NCBI RefSeq assembly: GCF_006385595.1
Contig: NZ_CP041046.1
Location: forward strand, 2,604,001 to 2,668,000
DNA from: Luteibacter pinisoli
Lineage (GTDB): Bacteria; Pseudomonadota; Gammaproteobacteria; Xanthomonadales; Rhodanobacteraceae
DNA length: 64,000 nucleotides
Direction: 5' to 3'
Part shown: in pieces, positions 32,516 to 41,160 of the stretch
Numbering within the stretch: the stretch's first letter is position 1
Layout: every line of letters begins with the position of its first letter
Notes under the pieces: generated by a model
What the model saw: only the letters and a program-made list of their open reading frames with translations
Databases searched by the model: none
What the model was told of the DNA's origin: nothing
Program-made: the position numbers and the translations under genes

Positions 32516-33820
32516 TCACTTCAGGCCCGGCGGCGGCAACGATGCGCGCGGAAGATAGCCATGGATCGATCTCGGGCCGTCGAAAACGATCTGTCCAGAG
32601 TGTTGGCTGTCTTTGAGAATTTTGACCACGTTGACGCTTGCACCGCCCTTGTCCGTTCCCATGAACAAATGGCCGAAGCGCTGCAGGTCCGGCAAGACAA
32701 TCTCAATCGTCGATGCGTCCAGGCTTATCCAGCCGTCCACGTCCTTCCCGAAATGAGAGCCGCTGAAGGCGTTGAGAATCACATCGACCAAACGGTGGCA
32801 GATCACCGTCGACAGGTCGACCAGCGTCCGTTCGGGCATCCCCGCACCGAACCGTTCCTCATGCGAGAGCTGTGGCGCAAGCGCAGACACGGGTACGCAA
32901 ACCGCTCCGGTTTCGAGAATATCTGACCGCGCATTCGCTCGACGACTGGCCTTTGCTCGCCTTGTCGAGCGTGCGTAGCCGAGATAATGGAGCCAGTTAA
33001 AGTATTGAATGCCCGAGGGCGCACCGGAACCTGCCTCAAGGTCCCGGAGCCTTCTCTCGGCCTTTGACTTCTTCTCACGCGCCGAAGTGGACTCATCCAA
33101 CCAAGCCATGAATGCCGCATCGTCGAGTGCACTACTCTCGGCGGGCCGTTCGGGCAGGGGCACATCAGCAATCACTCTTGCAGCTGCATACTCTGCCCGT
33201 CGCTGTTCACTCAGATGCTGGACCGCCATGATGCGGCGTGCTGTCTGCGCAAGCGTTGCCATCTGCGTCCGTCCGACAAGGTCGCCGTTCTTGTCGAACC
33301 TCGCCCGGTGCACGTCGATGTGGTGCAGCCCGGGTTCGACGCCGGATAGGGGCGAGAGTCCGGCGACGGGCCATAGCGGTTGATACGGTGCAGGGGGCAC
33401 CATCGCGGAAGTGGTCTTCTGCGTCGGGCGCGACGCTTCAAACCGCTTGGCCTGGAACAACGCGACGCGTGCCGTATCGGGCCCGGTCCAGATGACCAGC
33501 GCGAAATCAGCGCCACTGTCAGCCTCGTTGTCCTTGGAGGTCGCCGTACGACTCTTGCTGTATTGTGCCCACGCACACTTGTGCTGCTCGGTAAAGCGCA
33601 CTGCCTCGTCCATGGTCTCGGTAAATATTCCAAGGCACAGGGGATAGGCAGCGGCAAAGCCGCCAAGGAGCGCACCGCTGATTTCCTCCTCATCCAAACG
33701 CTCGAGCATGCCCGTGGCTGTCATCTGGTTGATGACATGCCGGAACGTCGCCTCGATGGGCGGGGGAACGATTCCGCATACAGCGAACAGGCCGAGCAGC
33801 TTCTGCCTCAGGTCATCCAT
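32516..33820 (-). CDS. Putative QxK-type nuclease-fold protein (candidate defence effector)
   Basis: A 434-residue protein, not firmly assigned. Near residue 105 it has DSGADFALVIWTGPD then ARVALFQAKRFE. A conserved aspartate on one strand followed by a hydrophobic strand ending QAK is the arrangement of Mrr-like and other PD-(D/E)xK nucleases in which Q replaces the acidic residue. The N terminus (MDDLRQKLLGLFAVCGIVPP) and the long C-terminal half, which includes IQYFNWLHYLGYARS, are unassigned. AGGGAGGG precedes ATG 33820. The preceding gene ends 31 bases upstream on the same strand, so they are probably co-transcribed. Confidence 0.55.
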   Translation of the reverse strand: MDDLRQKLLGLFAVCGIVPPPIEATFRHVINQMTATGMLERLDEEEISGALLGGFAAAYPLCLGIFTETMDEAVRFTEQHKCAWAQYSKSRTATSKDNEADSGADFALVIWTGPDTARVALFQAKRFEASRPTQKTTSAMVPPAPYQPLWPVAGLSPLSGVEPGLHHIDVHRARFDKNGDLVGRTQMATLAQTARRIMAVQHLSEQRRAEYAAARVIADVPLPERPAESSALDDAAFMAWLDESTSAREKKSKAERRLRDLEAGSGAPSGIQYFNWLHYLGYARSTRRAKASRRANARSDILETGAVCVPVSALAPQLSHEERFGAGMPERTLVDLSTVICHRLVDVILNAFSGSHFGKDVDGWISLDASTIEIVLPDLQRFGHLFMGTDKGGASVNVVKILKDSQHSGQIVFDGPRSIHGYLPRASLPPPGLK

Positions 33821-33851
33821 GACACCCTCCCTTTGATGGGCCAACTTTAGT

Positions 33852-34469
33852 TCAAAGACGCCGGCGTGTCCCCAATACGCGGGACGGGTGGATAGAAGCT
33901 TCGAGATACCGCCTCTCCTCGCTTTCGTCCCACTCCTTGCAATACCGGAGGAACCGGTCCCGGCACCGCTCACCCGGGGTCACGCAAGCCCGCTCGACCT
34001 CCCGCATGAGTTCCACCCAGTCGGGCGGCAGGTCGTCCCGCCGAAACGGTGGCCAGTGGCCGACCAGGTCCCGCGTCCAGTCCGTGTCGAGGGAGTACCG
34101 TGGCTGCGGCGTGGCCCATTCCCGCATCTCCGCCCGCATCATTGCCCCGCCGCCCCTGTAGAACGCACAGAGCAGCCGGAAATGCGTGTCTGCGGTCAAC
34201 ACCCATACCGCAGTGCGCTCCCACCAATTCCAGACATCGGCAATGGTGTCGAAGGTTTCGCAGGGTTTGTACAGGACCGGGCGGTCGAGCCGCCAGAAAG
34301 GAGGCTCCCCGGCGTGGACCCCGTCGGGGCGCACGACGAACAGCGGATAGCCGAGGGAGGCGAAGTACCCGACGACGGCGTCTTCGGGCGGCACGCCGCC
34401 GGATGCGGGCATGACCGGGCTGATTGGGCGGGGTTGTGGCGTCATGAAGCGCTCGCGGAGAACAGGCAT
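33852..34469 (-). CDS. Hypothetical protein, partner of the nuclease-like gene
   Basis: A 205-residue protein I do not recognise, rich in Trp, Arg and Asp: DAVVGYFASLGYPLFVVRPD, TIADVWNWWERTAVWVLTAD, FRLLCAFYRGGGAMMRAEMR and WTRDLVGHWPPFRRDDLPPD. Several in-frame ATGs exist; 34469 is preceded by CCAGGATGACC and gives the best spacing. Its start is about 100 bp from the divergent KAP-like gene, so the two pairs share a promoter region. Confidence 0.55.
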   Translation of the reverse strand: MPVLRERFMTPQPRPISPVMPASGGVPPEDAVVGYFASLGYPLFVVRPDGVHAGEPPFWRLDRPVLYKPCETFDTIADVWNWWERTAVWVLTADTHFRLLCAFYRGGGAMMRAEMREWATPQPRYSLDTDWTRDLVGHWPPFRRDDLPPDWVELMREVERACVTPGERCRDRFLRYCKEWDESEERRYLEASIHPSRVLGTRRRL

Positions 34470-34570
34470 GGTCATCCTGGTCACATGCAAACGCCCGTCG
34501 AGGCCGCCGCGACCGTTTGTCCTGTCCTTCCAGCCGCGACTTCTATAATCGGACCGACCAAGGAGCCCCG

Positions 34571-36364
34571 ATGACCACTGCCCTCGCCCGTACCGCGCTG
34601 ACCTGCTTTGTCACCGCCCAGCGCCCGTCGGCCATCGCCCTGACCGGCCCCTGGGGCAGCGGCAAGACATGGCTGTGGAACGATGTGGTCGCCAAGGCCG
34701 CAGTGGCCGAACCGCCGCCCTTCAAGCGCTACAGCTACGTCTCCCTCTTCGGTCTGAACTCGATGGCAGAGCTCAAAGCCGCCCTGTTCGAGAACGCCGT
34801 TGCCCCGGCGCAAGCCTCGCAGGGTGCGACGCCAGCCACGCTAGCCACCGAGATGCGGGAAGTCTTCGTGGAGGAGACCGCTGTTGGGGCAGCGTGGACC
34901 TTCGGCGCGAAGGCCTTTTGGCGGACGAGAAGGAATGCGCAGAACCTCGCCCAATTCCTGCCCGCATGGGGCGCCGCCATCCGCTCAGCGACCTTCCTTG
35001 CCGTGCGCGATTACCTCATTTGCATCGATGACGTCGAGCGCAAGGGAAAAGACTTGCCCATGACCGATGTTCTGGGGTTGGTTTCCTACCTTCGTGAGCA
35101 GCGCAATTGTCGCGTGGTGCTCATCTTGAACGAAGAAGGTCTCGGTTCAGTGGGGAACGGTGAGCGGGACCTGTTTGCCGGGTTCCGCGAAAAGGTTCTT
35201 GACCGCGAGGTCGTCTTCACTCCGACCGTCGAGGAATGCCGCGAGCTGGTTTTCGGCGGCATGACGGGCATGTCAGCGATGGCGGGAGACGTCGCATCCG
35301 GGCTTGGCATCACCAACCTTCGCATCCTCCAGCGCCTGTCACGGGCAGTCGATGAGTTCTCGCCCTTCGTCGCCAGTGCCCTTGCTGCCGTGCAGGCGTC
35401 CCTCGCGCGCACGCTCGCACTGCTGGTGTGGTGCCATTACGGGCAAGCGGCCGGGGCACCAGGTTACCTGTTTGCAAAAGAAGTATTGCTGAGCCACTTT
35501 GCAGGGCTCATGGAGACCGACAAGCTTGCCGAGCCCGAGGCTGGCTGGGTAAACACGCTGTGGGCCATGGGCGGGCAGCTTTACCACGGGCTCGTGCAGG
35601 AGGTGTGCAATACCCTCGACCGGGGCTACCTGGACGCTGACGCCGTCAACACCGCCGTCGCCGACGCGACGGCACAGGCCGAGCGCGAAGCCGCCTCCGG
35701 GTCGATGGCTGACGCATGGCGCCTTTTGCACAACACCTTTGCCGACAATAGGGCTGTCTTTGTCGACACCCTGGCAACGACGGCAACGGCGCATGCCCGC
35801 TGGTTGGGGTATGGCGAGGTCGAGACCGTCTGCGTTGTCTTGCGAAAGCTCAATGAGGCAGCCAGGGCCGATGACCTTGCCAGGGAATGGGTGCGCATCA
35901 ACGCGGCCATTGACCCGGCGCGTCTTGTCGTTCCCGAGGAGCATTTCGGGCCCCGGGAGGAAGACCCCATGTTCCGCAGTGAAGCGCTGGGCCATGCCCA
36001 GGCACCCCATCGACCAACCCTTGCCGAGACCATCCGCGAACAAGTCGACAAGAGCGGCTGGAACCCCATCGACATCGAGGTGCTCTCCACGGCAACCGTG
36101 TCCGAGTACGTGACCTTCTTCATGAATGCCGGCCCCGACGAGGACCTGTCCCGGTACGTCCATGCCTGCCTTCGCTTTGCGCGAATCAACTCAACGGACG
36201 GACGGCTTCTGGCCATTGCGCAAACGGCATCCGAGGCACTTCGCATCATTGCCGCCATGTCGCCCCTCAACAAGCTCCGCGTGATGAAGTTCCCGCTTGT
36301 GAGCGCACCGACGCCGCCCGCTCCGACGCCGCCTCCCCTCAACCCGTTCGTCCAGGAAGACTGA
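34571..36364 (+). CDS. KAP-like P-loop NTPase (soluble), first gene of a candidate defence pair
   Basis: A 597-residue ATPase. Walker A is TGPWGSGKTW (residues about 25-34) and Walker B is DYLICIDDVERKG (about 150-160), followed by REQRNCRVVLILNEEGL, a sensor strand like that of KAP/STAND ATPases. No membrane insertion is present, unlike the KAP protein at 18.6 kb. The C-terminal 350 residues are helical and unassigned, ending in a proline-rich tail. AAGGAGCCCCG precedes ATG 34571. The next gene begins 4 bases after its stop, so they form an operon. By analogy with KAP-NTPase defence loci I read it as a sensor/regulator of the downstream protein. Confidence 0.7.
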   Translation: MTTALARTALTCFVTAQRPSAIALTGPWGSGKTWLWNDVVAKAAVAEPPPFKRYSYVSLFGLNSMAELKAALFENAVAPAQASQGATPATLATEMREVFVEETAVGAAWTFGAKAFWRTRRNAQNLAQFLPAWGAAIRSATFLAVRDYLICIDDVERKGKDLPMTDVLGLVSYLREQRNCRVVLILNEEGLGSVGNGERDLFAGFREKVLDREVVFTPTVEECRELVFGGMTGMSAMAGDVASGLGITNLRILQRLSRAVDEFSPFVASALAAVQASLARTLALLVWCHYGQAAGAPGYLFAKEVLLSHFAGLMETDKLAEPEAGWVNTLWAMGGQLYHGLVQEVCNTLDRGYLDADAVNTAVADATAQAEREAASGSMADAWRLLHNTFADNRAVFVDTLATTATAHARWLGYGEVETVCVVLRKLNEAARADDLAREWVRINAAIDPARLVVPEEHFGPREEDPMFRSEALGHAQAPHRPTLAETIREQVDKSGWNPIDIEVLSTATVSEYVTFFMNAGPDEDLSRYVHACLRFARINSTDGRLLAIAQTASEALRIIAAMSPLNKLRVMKFPLVSAPTPPAPTPPPLNPFVQED

Positions 36365-36368
36365 CCGC

Positions 36369-36989
36369 ATGGAGACGACGGACCGAATCAATGAAGGTGC
36401 ATCGGTTTTGTCGGATGTCCTCGACGCAACCGACCGCTTTGCAGCAGTAGTGCTGTCCATTGTCGACCGTGTGCCGTTTGACGACACCGACCGGGCGAAA
36501 CTGACCATGGCTTTTCTCGGGATTGCCCATGAGCATTGGTCCGCGCATCGCGGCCTGATGGCGTCGGGTCTGTTCCATCCGGCCATCGCCCTTTTACGGC
36601 TGCAGTTTGAGGTGACGCTCAAGGGATTTTGGGTGACCCATGCGGCACCGGACCGCTGGATTGAGACGATGGGGACCGTGCGTCTGCGGCAGAGCGACGG
36701 ACGCGCCTTTGAGCCCGACGTGCCAGGGATTGGCGAGCTCCTCAAAGACCTTGAGCGAACGGCGCCACCTCCCGCCGTTGCGCTGCTGTCGCTGTTCAAA
36801 TCCATCGCGTGGCGTGAGCTGAATTCATTCGTGCACGGCGGCGCCCTCGCCCTTTCAAACCTCATCCACCCCATGCCGGAGGCATTCCTCGTCCAGATAC
36901 TGAGGAACGCGAACGGCGTGTGGGGCGTGGGCATGATGCTGGCGGCGTCCCATTTGCAGGACAAGGGCCAGACCCACTCTACCGGCTGA
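36369..36989 (+). CDS. HEPN-like (Rx6H) helical protein, second gene of the pair
   Basis: A 206-residue all-helical protein. WRELNSFVHGG (arginine near 149, histidine near 156) gives the Rx4-6H pattern of HEPN ribonucleases, and FHPAIALLRLQFEVTLKGFW resembles the helix of DUF5677/DUF6988-type families. It starts 4 bases after the KAP-like gene. The last nine residues (about DKGQTHSTG) are out of frame with, and on top of, the start of RHS homology at 36971. The natural C terminus may therefore be lost and the tail borrowed from the junction. If HEPN-like, it would cleave RNA under control of the NTPase (inference). Confidence 0.6.
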   Translation: METTDRINEGASVLSDVLDATDRFAAVVLSIVDRVPFDDTDRAKLTMAFLGIAHEHWSAHRGLMASGLFHPAIALLRLQFEVTLKGFWVTHAAPDRWIETMGTVRLRQSDGRAFEPDVPGIGELLKDLERTAPPPAVALLSLFKSIAWRELNSFVHGGALALSNLIHPMPEAFLVQILRNANGVWGVGMMLAASHLQDKGQTHSTG

Positions 36990-38206
36990 CCGGGATCAAA
37001 GCCGGCTCGGGCACCATCATCGAGGCCTATACCTACAACCGTACGGGCGACCGCCTGACAAAAACCGCACCGGGCCTTCTCACCGGCACCTACACGTATG
37101 CCACTGGCACGCACCACCTGACCAACGTGGGGACGACCACCCGCGTGGTCGACGCCCGGGGCAACACCACGTCCGATGTCCTCGCTTCCGGCACTTTTGG
37201 CTACGGCTACAACCAGCGCAACCGGATGACGGTGGTCCTGCAGAACGGGACGACGGTGGGTATGTACGTGCTCAACGCCCTGGGCCAGCGCATCCAGAAA
37301 ACGGCAGGCGGTGTTACCACTTCGTTTGACTACACCGAGGACAGCCAGCTCATTGGTGAGGCGTCGGGAACAACCACGCGCGACTACGTCTGGCTCGGCG
37401 GCATCCCGGTGGCCATTGTTGACGGGAGCGGCACGACGTCGACCCTGTCCTACGTCGTTGCGGATGGGCTCGGCACGCCGCGTGCAGTTGTCGACGCATC
37501 GGGCACGACGAAATGGCAGTGGGCATATGCCAGCAATCCGTTTGGCGAGAATGCCCCTACATCGTCGAGCGGGTATGTCCTGAATCTGCGGTACGCCGGT
37601 CAGTATTTTGACCAGGAGTCTGGCCTAGTCCATAACGGCTTCCGTGACTACGAGGCTGCGACGGGCCGTTACCTGCAGAGTGACCCAATCGGACTCGCAG
37701 GCGGCGCGTCGACCTTTGGGTACGTGACCGGGAGGCCGCTCACATCGCAAGACCCGTCAGGCTTGGCAGTTGGCCCGCCACCTGCCGGTCCTTTCCCACC
37801 CGATGCCCCGGCACGCTTACCCGACGCCTCCGATATCCCGGAGAATATTCCTGGCGGTCCGTGGACACCGGCCAACGGGCAGCTTCCTGGCGATTTCTGG
37901 GGTCCGCAGCAACCTCAGGGCGGCAAGGTGATGTGCCGATGGGTGCCCAGGGAGGAAGATGGAGGCACCCCAGGCTCGAAGGGGTATTGGAAAACCCAGA
38001 CGCCCGGTATGAAAGGATGGCAACGGTATGACCAGCAGGGAAACCCAATGACAGCCGAGGAAGCACACCCTCGTCCGTCACCCAGGCCCTCCCGCCCGGC
38101 TGAGCCAGTTGAAGAGCCGCTTCCGGAGACACCGGGTATCCCAGAAACCCCGGTTATCGAGCCGATAGAGCCGATTCCCCCGATTTTCGAACCGCCCATT
38201 CTCTGA
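36920..38206 (+). CDS. RHS repeat core fragment with C-terminal toxin-like tip (5'-truncated)
   Basis: RHS homology begins at about 36971 with DPLYRLTG, in the middle of an RHS polypeptide. It continues through YTYNRTGDRLTKTAPG, LGQRIQKTAGG, DYVWLGGIPVAIVDGSG, VVADGLGTPRAVVDASG, YAGQYFDQESGLVHNGFRDY and the core-closing GRYLQSDPIGLAGG and GRPLTSQDPSG. After that comes a variable tip of about 150 residues, with GPWTPANGQLPGDFWGPQQP and GSKGYWKTQTPGMKGWQRYD, then a Pro/Glu-rich end. The N-terminal shell and any secretion part are missing. The frame opens 50 bases upstream inside the HEPN-like gene, without its own ribosome site. Confidence 0.75.
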   Translation: MGRGHDAGGVPFAGQGPDPLYRLTGIKAGSGTIIEAYTYNRTGDRLTKTAPGLLTGTYTYATGTHHLTNVGTTTRVVDARGNTTSDVLASGTFGYGYNQRNRMTVVLQNGTTVGMYVLNALGQRIQKTAGGVTTSFDYTEDSQLIGEASGTTTRDYVWLGGIPVAIVDGSGTTSTLSYVVADGLGTPRAVVDASGTTKWQWAYASNPFGENAPTSSSGYVLNLRYAGQYFDQESGLVHNGFRDYEAATGRYLQSDPIGLAGGASTFGYVTGRPLTSQDPSGLAVGPPPAGPFPPDAPARLPDASDIPENIPGGPWTPANGQLPGDFWGPQQPQGGKVMCRWVPREEDGGTPGSKGYWKTQTPGMKGWQRYDQQGNPMTAEEAHPRPSPRPSRPAEPVEEPLPETPGIPETPVIEPIEPIPPIFEPPIL

Positions 38207-38214
38207 GGCAAGCA

Positions 38215-38604
38215 ATGTCCGACGATACGAACGATGACTACTTGAATTACTTGAGCCAATTGAGGAAGACGTTGGAGGTGGCCAGCGCTGATCCTGTCGA
38301 ACAGTGCGAGATCATGGGCTCCTACAATGCCCCTTGGGAATTGAAGACAGATGCCGGGGACTTTATTGGCTCGGTTCTTTCGTTGCAGCGAGGCCAACTC
38401 AATGCGGCGACTGTCGACCGACTCACCGAGTTCAAGCGTTTACTGCAAGACCTTCCCGATGCGGCCGTTATCCCCGAAGGCGAAAGCATGACGACATTCG
38501 CGGGCTGTCTTGTTGCATTCAAGCACCCTTCGTGGGTTCCGGTCCGGCAGTCCGCAAGTGAGCTGTTGTCCATCGTGTCGGACCCTTTCGCCGAACCGCG
38601 ATAG
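38215..38604 (+). CDS. Putative immunity protein for the RHS tip
   Basis: A 129-residue acidic protein (MSDDTNDDYLNYLSQLRKTL, then YNAPWELKTDAGDFIGSVLS and a helical C-terminal half) starting 8 bases after the RHS stop, with GAGGCAAGCA as ribosome site. A small acidic gene immediately after an RHS toxin tip is the standard position of the cognate immunity gene. I do not recognise its family. Its survival next to a truncated RHS gene suggests that it still protects against intact toxin from siblings (inference). Confidence 0.6.
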   Translation: MSDDTNDDYLNYLSQLRKTLEVASADPVEQCEIMGSYNAPWELKTDAGDFIGSVLSLQRGQLNAATVDRLTEFKRLLQDLPDAAVIPEGESMTTFAGCLVAFKHPSWVPVRQSASELLSIVSDPFAEPR

Positions 38605-38696
38605 GGCATCCTCTCCAATTGCCGGCGCTTTGTGGCCCGGCAACTAGGTCGGTGCAATGGTCCCGTGGTGCACCAAATGAAAATAGCGACTGTGCG

Positions 38697-38945
38697 TCAA
38701 GCGAGTCGCTTCTCCAGCGCCCGTCCGAACCTCCCAAGGTTTGACCCGCATGCATGCAACCAGTTGCGGAGTTGGATCGTATCGAGCCGGATTTTTCCTG
38801 CCTCCACCTGACTGACATAGGGCTGCGAGACACCGGCAAGGGTCGCCAAAGCGGTCTGCGTCAGTTTCGCCTTGGTGCGGGTCTCCTTGAGCAAGTCGAG
38901 GAAGACCGACCGGTCGGTCGCATGGTGTGATTGGCCCTTCGCCAT
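38697..38945 (-). CDS. XRE-family helix-turn-helix regulator
   Basis: An 82-residue Cro/C1-type protein. TQTALATLAGVSQPYVSQVE is the helix-turn-helix, followed by the family's AGKIRLDTIQLRNWLHACG. ATG 38945 has AGGATTTCCC upstream. Such short XRE proteins are autorepressors or antitoxin-like regulators in accessory regions. Confidence 0.75.
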   Translation of the reverse strand: MAKGQSHHATDRSVFLDLLKETRTKAKLTQTALATLAGVSQPYVSQVEAGKIRLDTIQLRNWLHACGSNLGRFGRALEKRLA

Positions 38946-39093
38946 GGGAAATCCTGGATGAGCGCTCTCGCGCGGGGACACATCCTCGGGCGGACGCCGG
39001 ACGGCGCAAGGCGGCAGTCGGCCGCACGGAGCTGAGGGCGGCACCAACGGCCGACGGGCATTTTGTCGCGCCAGATGTTCCCTGTGCTCGGGC

Positions 39094-39414
39094 CTAGGTC
39101 CGGCGGGAACCCTTGTCCTTTCTCACCAGCCGCTTGGGCGGCGTGACCCTGCCCTTCTTCGCGGCGGCGTCGTAGTCGCGGATGAATTCCAGAAAGTCGA
39201 TGCCGTAGACGCGGCACAGGTCACGGACAACGACCATCTCAATCTTCCGCTCGCCCACTTCGATTTTCGAAATCAGTGTCTGGGCGACACCGAGGGCTGC
39301 GGAAGCCTCCAATTGTGTCAGACCGGCCGCCAGCCGGGCGTCCAGCAGCATCCGGGCAAGCAGGATGCTCTCGGCGCGGTGCGGTGAACGGGGGCTTGAG
39401 GGGCGGTCGGCCAT
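39094..39414 (-). CDS. XRE-family helix-turn-helix regulator
   Basis: A 106-residue Cro/C1-type regulator: ARLAAGLTQLEASAALGVAQ then TLISKIEVGERKIEMVVVRD form the HTH, and LCRVYGIDFLEFIRDYD completes the fold; a basic tail follows (RVTPPKRLVRKDKG). It is oriented as, and 149 bp upstream of, the other XRE gene; the two HTHs are only distantly similar. Confidence 0.8.
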   Translation of the reverse strand: MADRPSSPRSPHRAESILLARMLLDARLAAGLTQLEASAALGVAQTLISKIEVGERKIEMVVVRDLCRVYGIDFLEFIRDYDAAAKKGRVTPPKRLVRKDKGSRRT

Positions 39415-39520
39415 GCCCCAGTGTTCAACCCATTTTGATTTAGCCCATTTTCACTTTAGTAAGTGGATTTGATCGTAGGATCGCCCCGAACCGGACATGA
39501 CGTCCGCACAGGGGTTCACC

Positions 39521-40228
39521 ATGCTCGTCCGCACCGCCCTCGCTGCCCTTCTTCTTGTCCCTGCTCTGGCCACCGCCCAGGACGCGCCTGCCCCGGCCAC
39601 GACTGCGCCCAAACCCTCGTTCTGGCAGCGGGTCGGCAACACGGCCCGCGATGCGGGACATCGCATCGGCCAGGAAATCAGCAATCCGGGCTCGACGAGG
39701 GGTGACGCTTTCCGGCCGCTGACGCCGGGTGCCTCCCAGCTCGTGGGCATCTTTCCGGCCACGCAGTCCGCTGAAGCCCAAATGGGCCATCTGGCCTGGC
39801 CGCGTGTCGCACTGACGATGGAAGAGTACGGCGAGCATCTCGATTGCTGGACCATTCGTGCCCGCATCTGGAATGACGCGACGAGTCATCATGACGAGCG
39901 CTTCCAGATTTGCCGGAGCGCACCGGTGAAGATCACCAATGACCTGGGACAAGCCGGATACGCCATGCCGAACGATATGGAAGCCCGGCTCGCGCAAGGT
40001 GCGCAGACGCACCCGCCCGTGACGTCCACGGGCACCGTGGCGACGGAAGGCCCCAACCCGCCGATGTCGCTCTTCATCCGTTCGATTCCCGAATCCCTGA
40101 GCGCAGCGCAGTGGCCGGTCATCACGCGACTGCTTCGTGTCAGCGGATTCGGGGCGGGCATCTCGGGCGGCGGATTCGATTACCGCATGTGGATTGCCGG
40201 CTACGACGCGGCCGGCAACAAAGGCTGA
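39521..40228 (+). CDS. Exported protein of unknown function
   Basis: A 235-residue protein with a signal peptide (MLVRTALAALLLVPALATAQ). A linker PAPATTAPKPSFWQRVG is followed by a domain with ATQSAEAQMGHLAWPRVALT, CWTIRARIWND and FQICRSAPVKI; the two cysteines may pair. Likely periplasmic. CAGGGG lies before ATG 39521. Not recognised. Confidence 0.65.
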   Translation: MLVRTALAALLLVPALATAQDAPAPATTAPKPSFWQRVGNTARDAGHRIGQEISNPGSTRGDAFRPLTPGASQLVGIFPATQSAEAQMGHLAWPRVALTMEEYGEHLDCWTIRARIWNDATSHHDERFQICRSAPVKITNDLGQAGYAMPNDMEARLAQGAQTHPPVTSTGTVATEGPNPPMSLFIRSIPESLSAAQWPVITRLLRVSGFGAGISGGGFDYRMWIAGYDAAGNKG

Positions 40229-40327
40229 GCCCGGTGCACTTCTCCCGCCCCCGTCACCTCACGCCTGCCGCAATCCATGCGCGGCGTGTTCGGCGGAGGC
40301 GAATACGTCCTTTGATTCGGAGTCATC

Positions 40328-41101
40328 ATGTCGTCGTTCTTCTACATCTTCCTCGGCCTCGGCATTGCCGCTGGTTTCATCGTCTTCCTCTACCTCGTGC
40401 GCACCATCTACCGGGCCTCGTTGGTCAGGCGGGAACGATATTCCGACGGACGCAACCAGCTGTTCATCGACAATGCCGCCGGTGAGCTCGTCATCACCCA
40501 GGGCGACCGGACGGATGTGCACCGCCTGCCGCTCGGCACGCTGACCTGGCGGAAGACCGGCACCGACGTGCGCATTGCGTCGTTCAAGCTGCCGCTGGCG
40601 TATGCCCGCGCCGAGTTCAACGACTACGACCAAGTGGCGGTTCAGGACAGCGTTGACGTGTGGGTTGGTGCGAACAATGCCGGCCCCCTCCTGCGCTGGC
40701 TTTCCCACCGCGCCGGCCGGCTTGCGCCCGACGCCGAGGGTCACTTCCGTGCGCTCAATGCGAAGAAGAAGGAGATTGCCGCTGCCGCGCGCCGCCTCCT
40801 GCCCGAGACGCCGGTCGTTGAATGCGACACCGGGCGGACCCTTGAACAGTACGCGTACGTCGCCTTCCTGCCGTCGGGGTTTGTCTACGGAATGGACAGC
40901 ATTGAGGGTATCCCGCAGCCTGTCCTTCGCGTCTTTGCCGGAAATGTAAACCAGGGTAAGGGCCGCAGCATCGATGTTGACTACCCCATGCCGAATCCGC
41001 CCGTCACCTTTTCGCTGAGTGCTGGTGAGATGTCGGCTATCCAGGCACTCCAGGAAAAGGGTGTGCTGCGACTCGAGCCGGCACGGCGGTCGACGTATTG
41101 A
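40328..41101 (+). CDS. Single-pass membrane protein of unknown function
   Basis: A 257-residue protein anchored by YIFLGLGIAAGFIVFLYLV at the N terminus, with a largely beta soluble domain: FIDNAAGELVITQGDRTDVH, TLTWRKTGTDVRIASFKLPL and GFVYGMDSIEGIPQPVLRVF. CGGAGTCATC precedes the ATG. It follows the exported protein by 99 bases on the same strand and may be co-expressed. Not recognised. Confidence 0.65.
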   Translation: MSSFFYIFLGLGIAAGFIVFLYLVRTIYRASLVRRERYSDGRNQLFIDNAAGELVITQGDRTDVHRLPLGTLTWRKTGTDVRIASFKLPLAYARAEFNDYDQVAVQDSVDVWVGANNAGPLLRWLSHRAGRLAPDAEGHFRALNAKKKEIAAAARRLLPETPVVECDTGRTLEQYAYVAFLPSGFVYGMDSIEGIPQPVLRVFAGNVNQGKGRSIDVDYPMPNPPVTFSLSAGEMSAIQALQEKGVLRLEPARRSTY

Positions 41102-41160
41102 ACACAGGCTAGGCCAGCCGGCTGATGGTTTCGTCACGCCGGCCGGCCTAGTCTCGTCCC

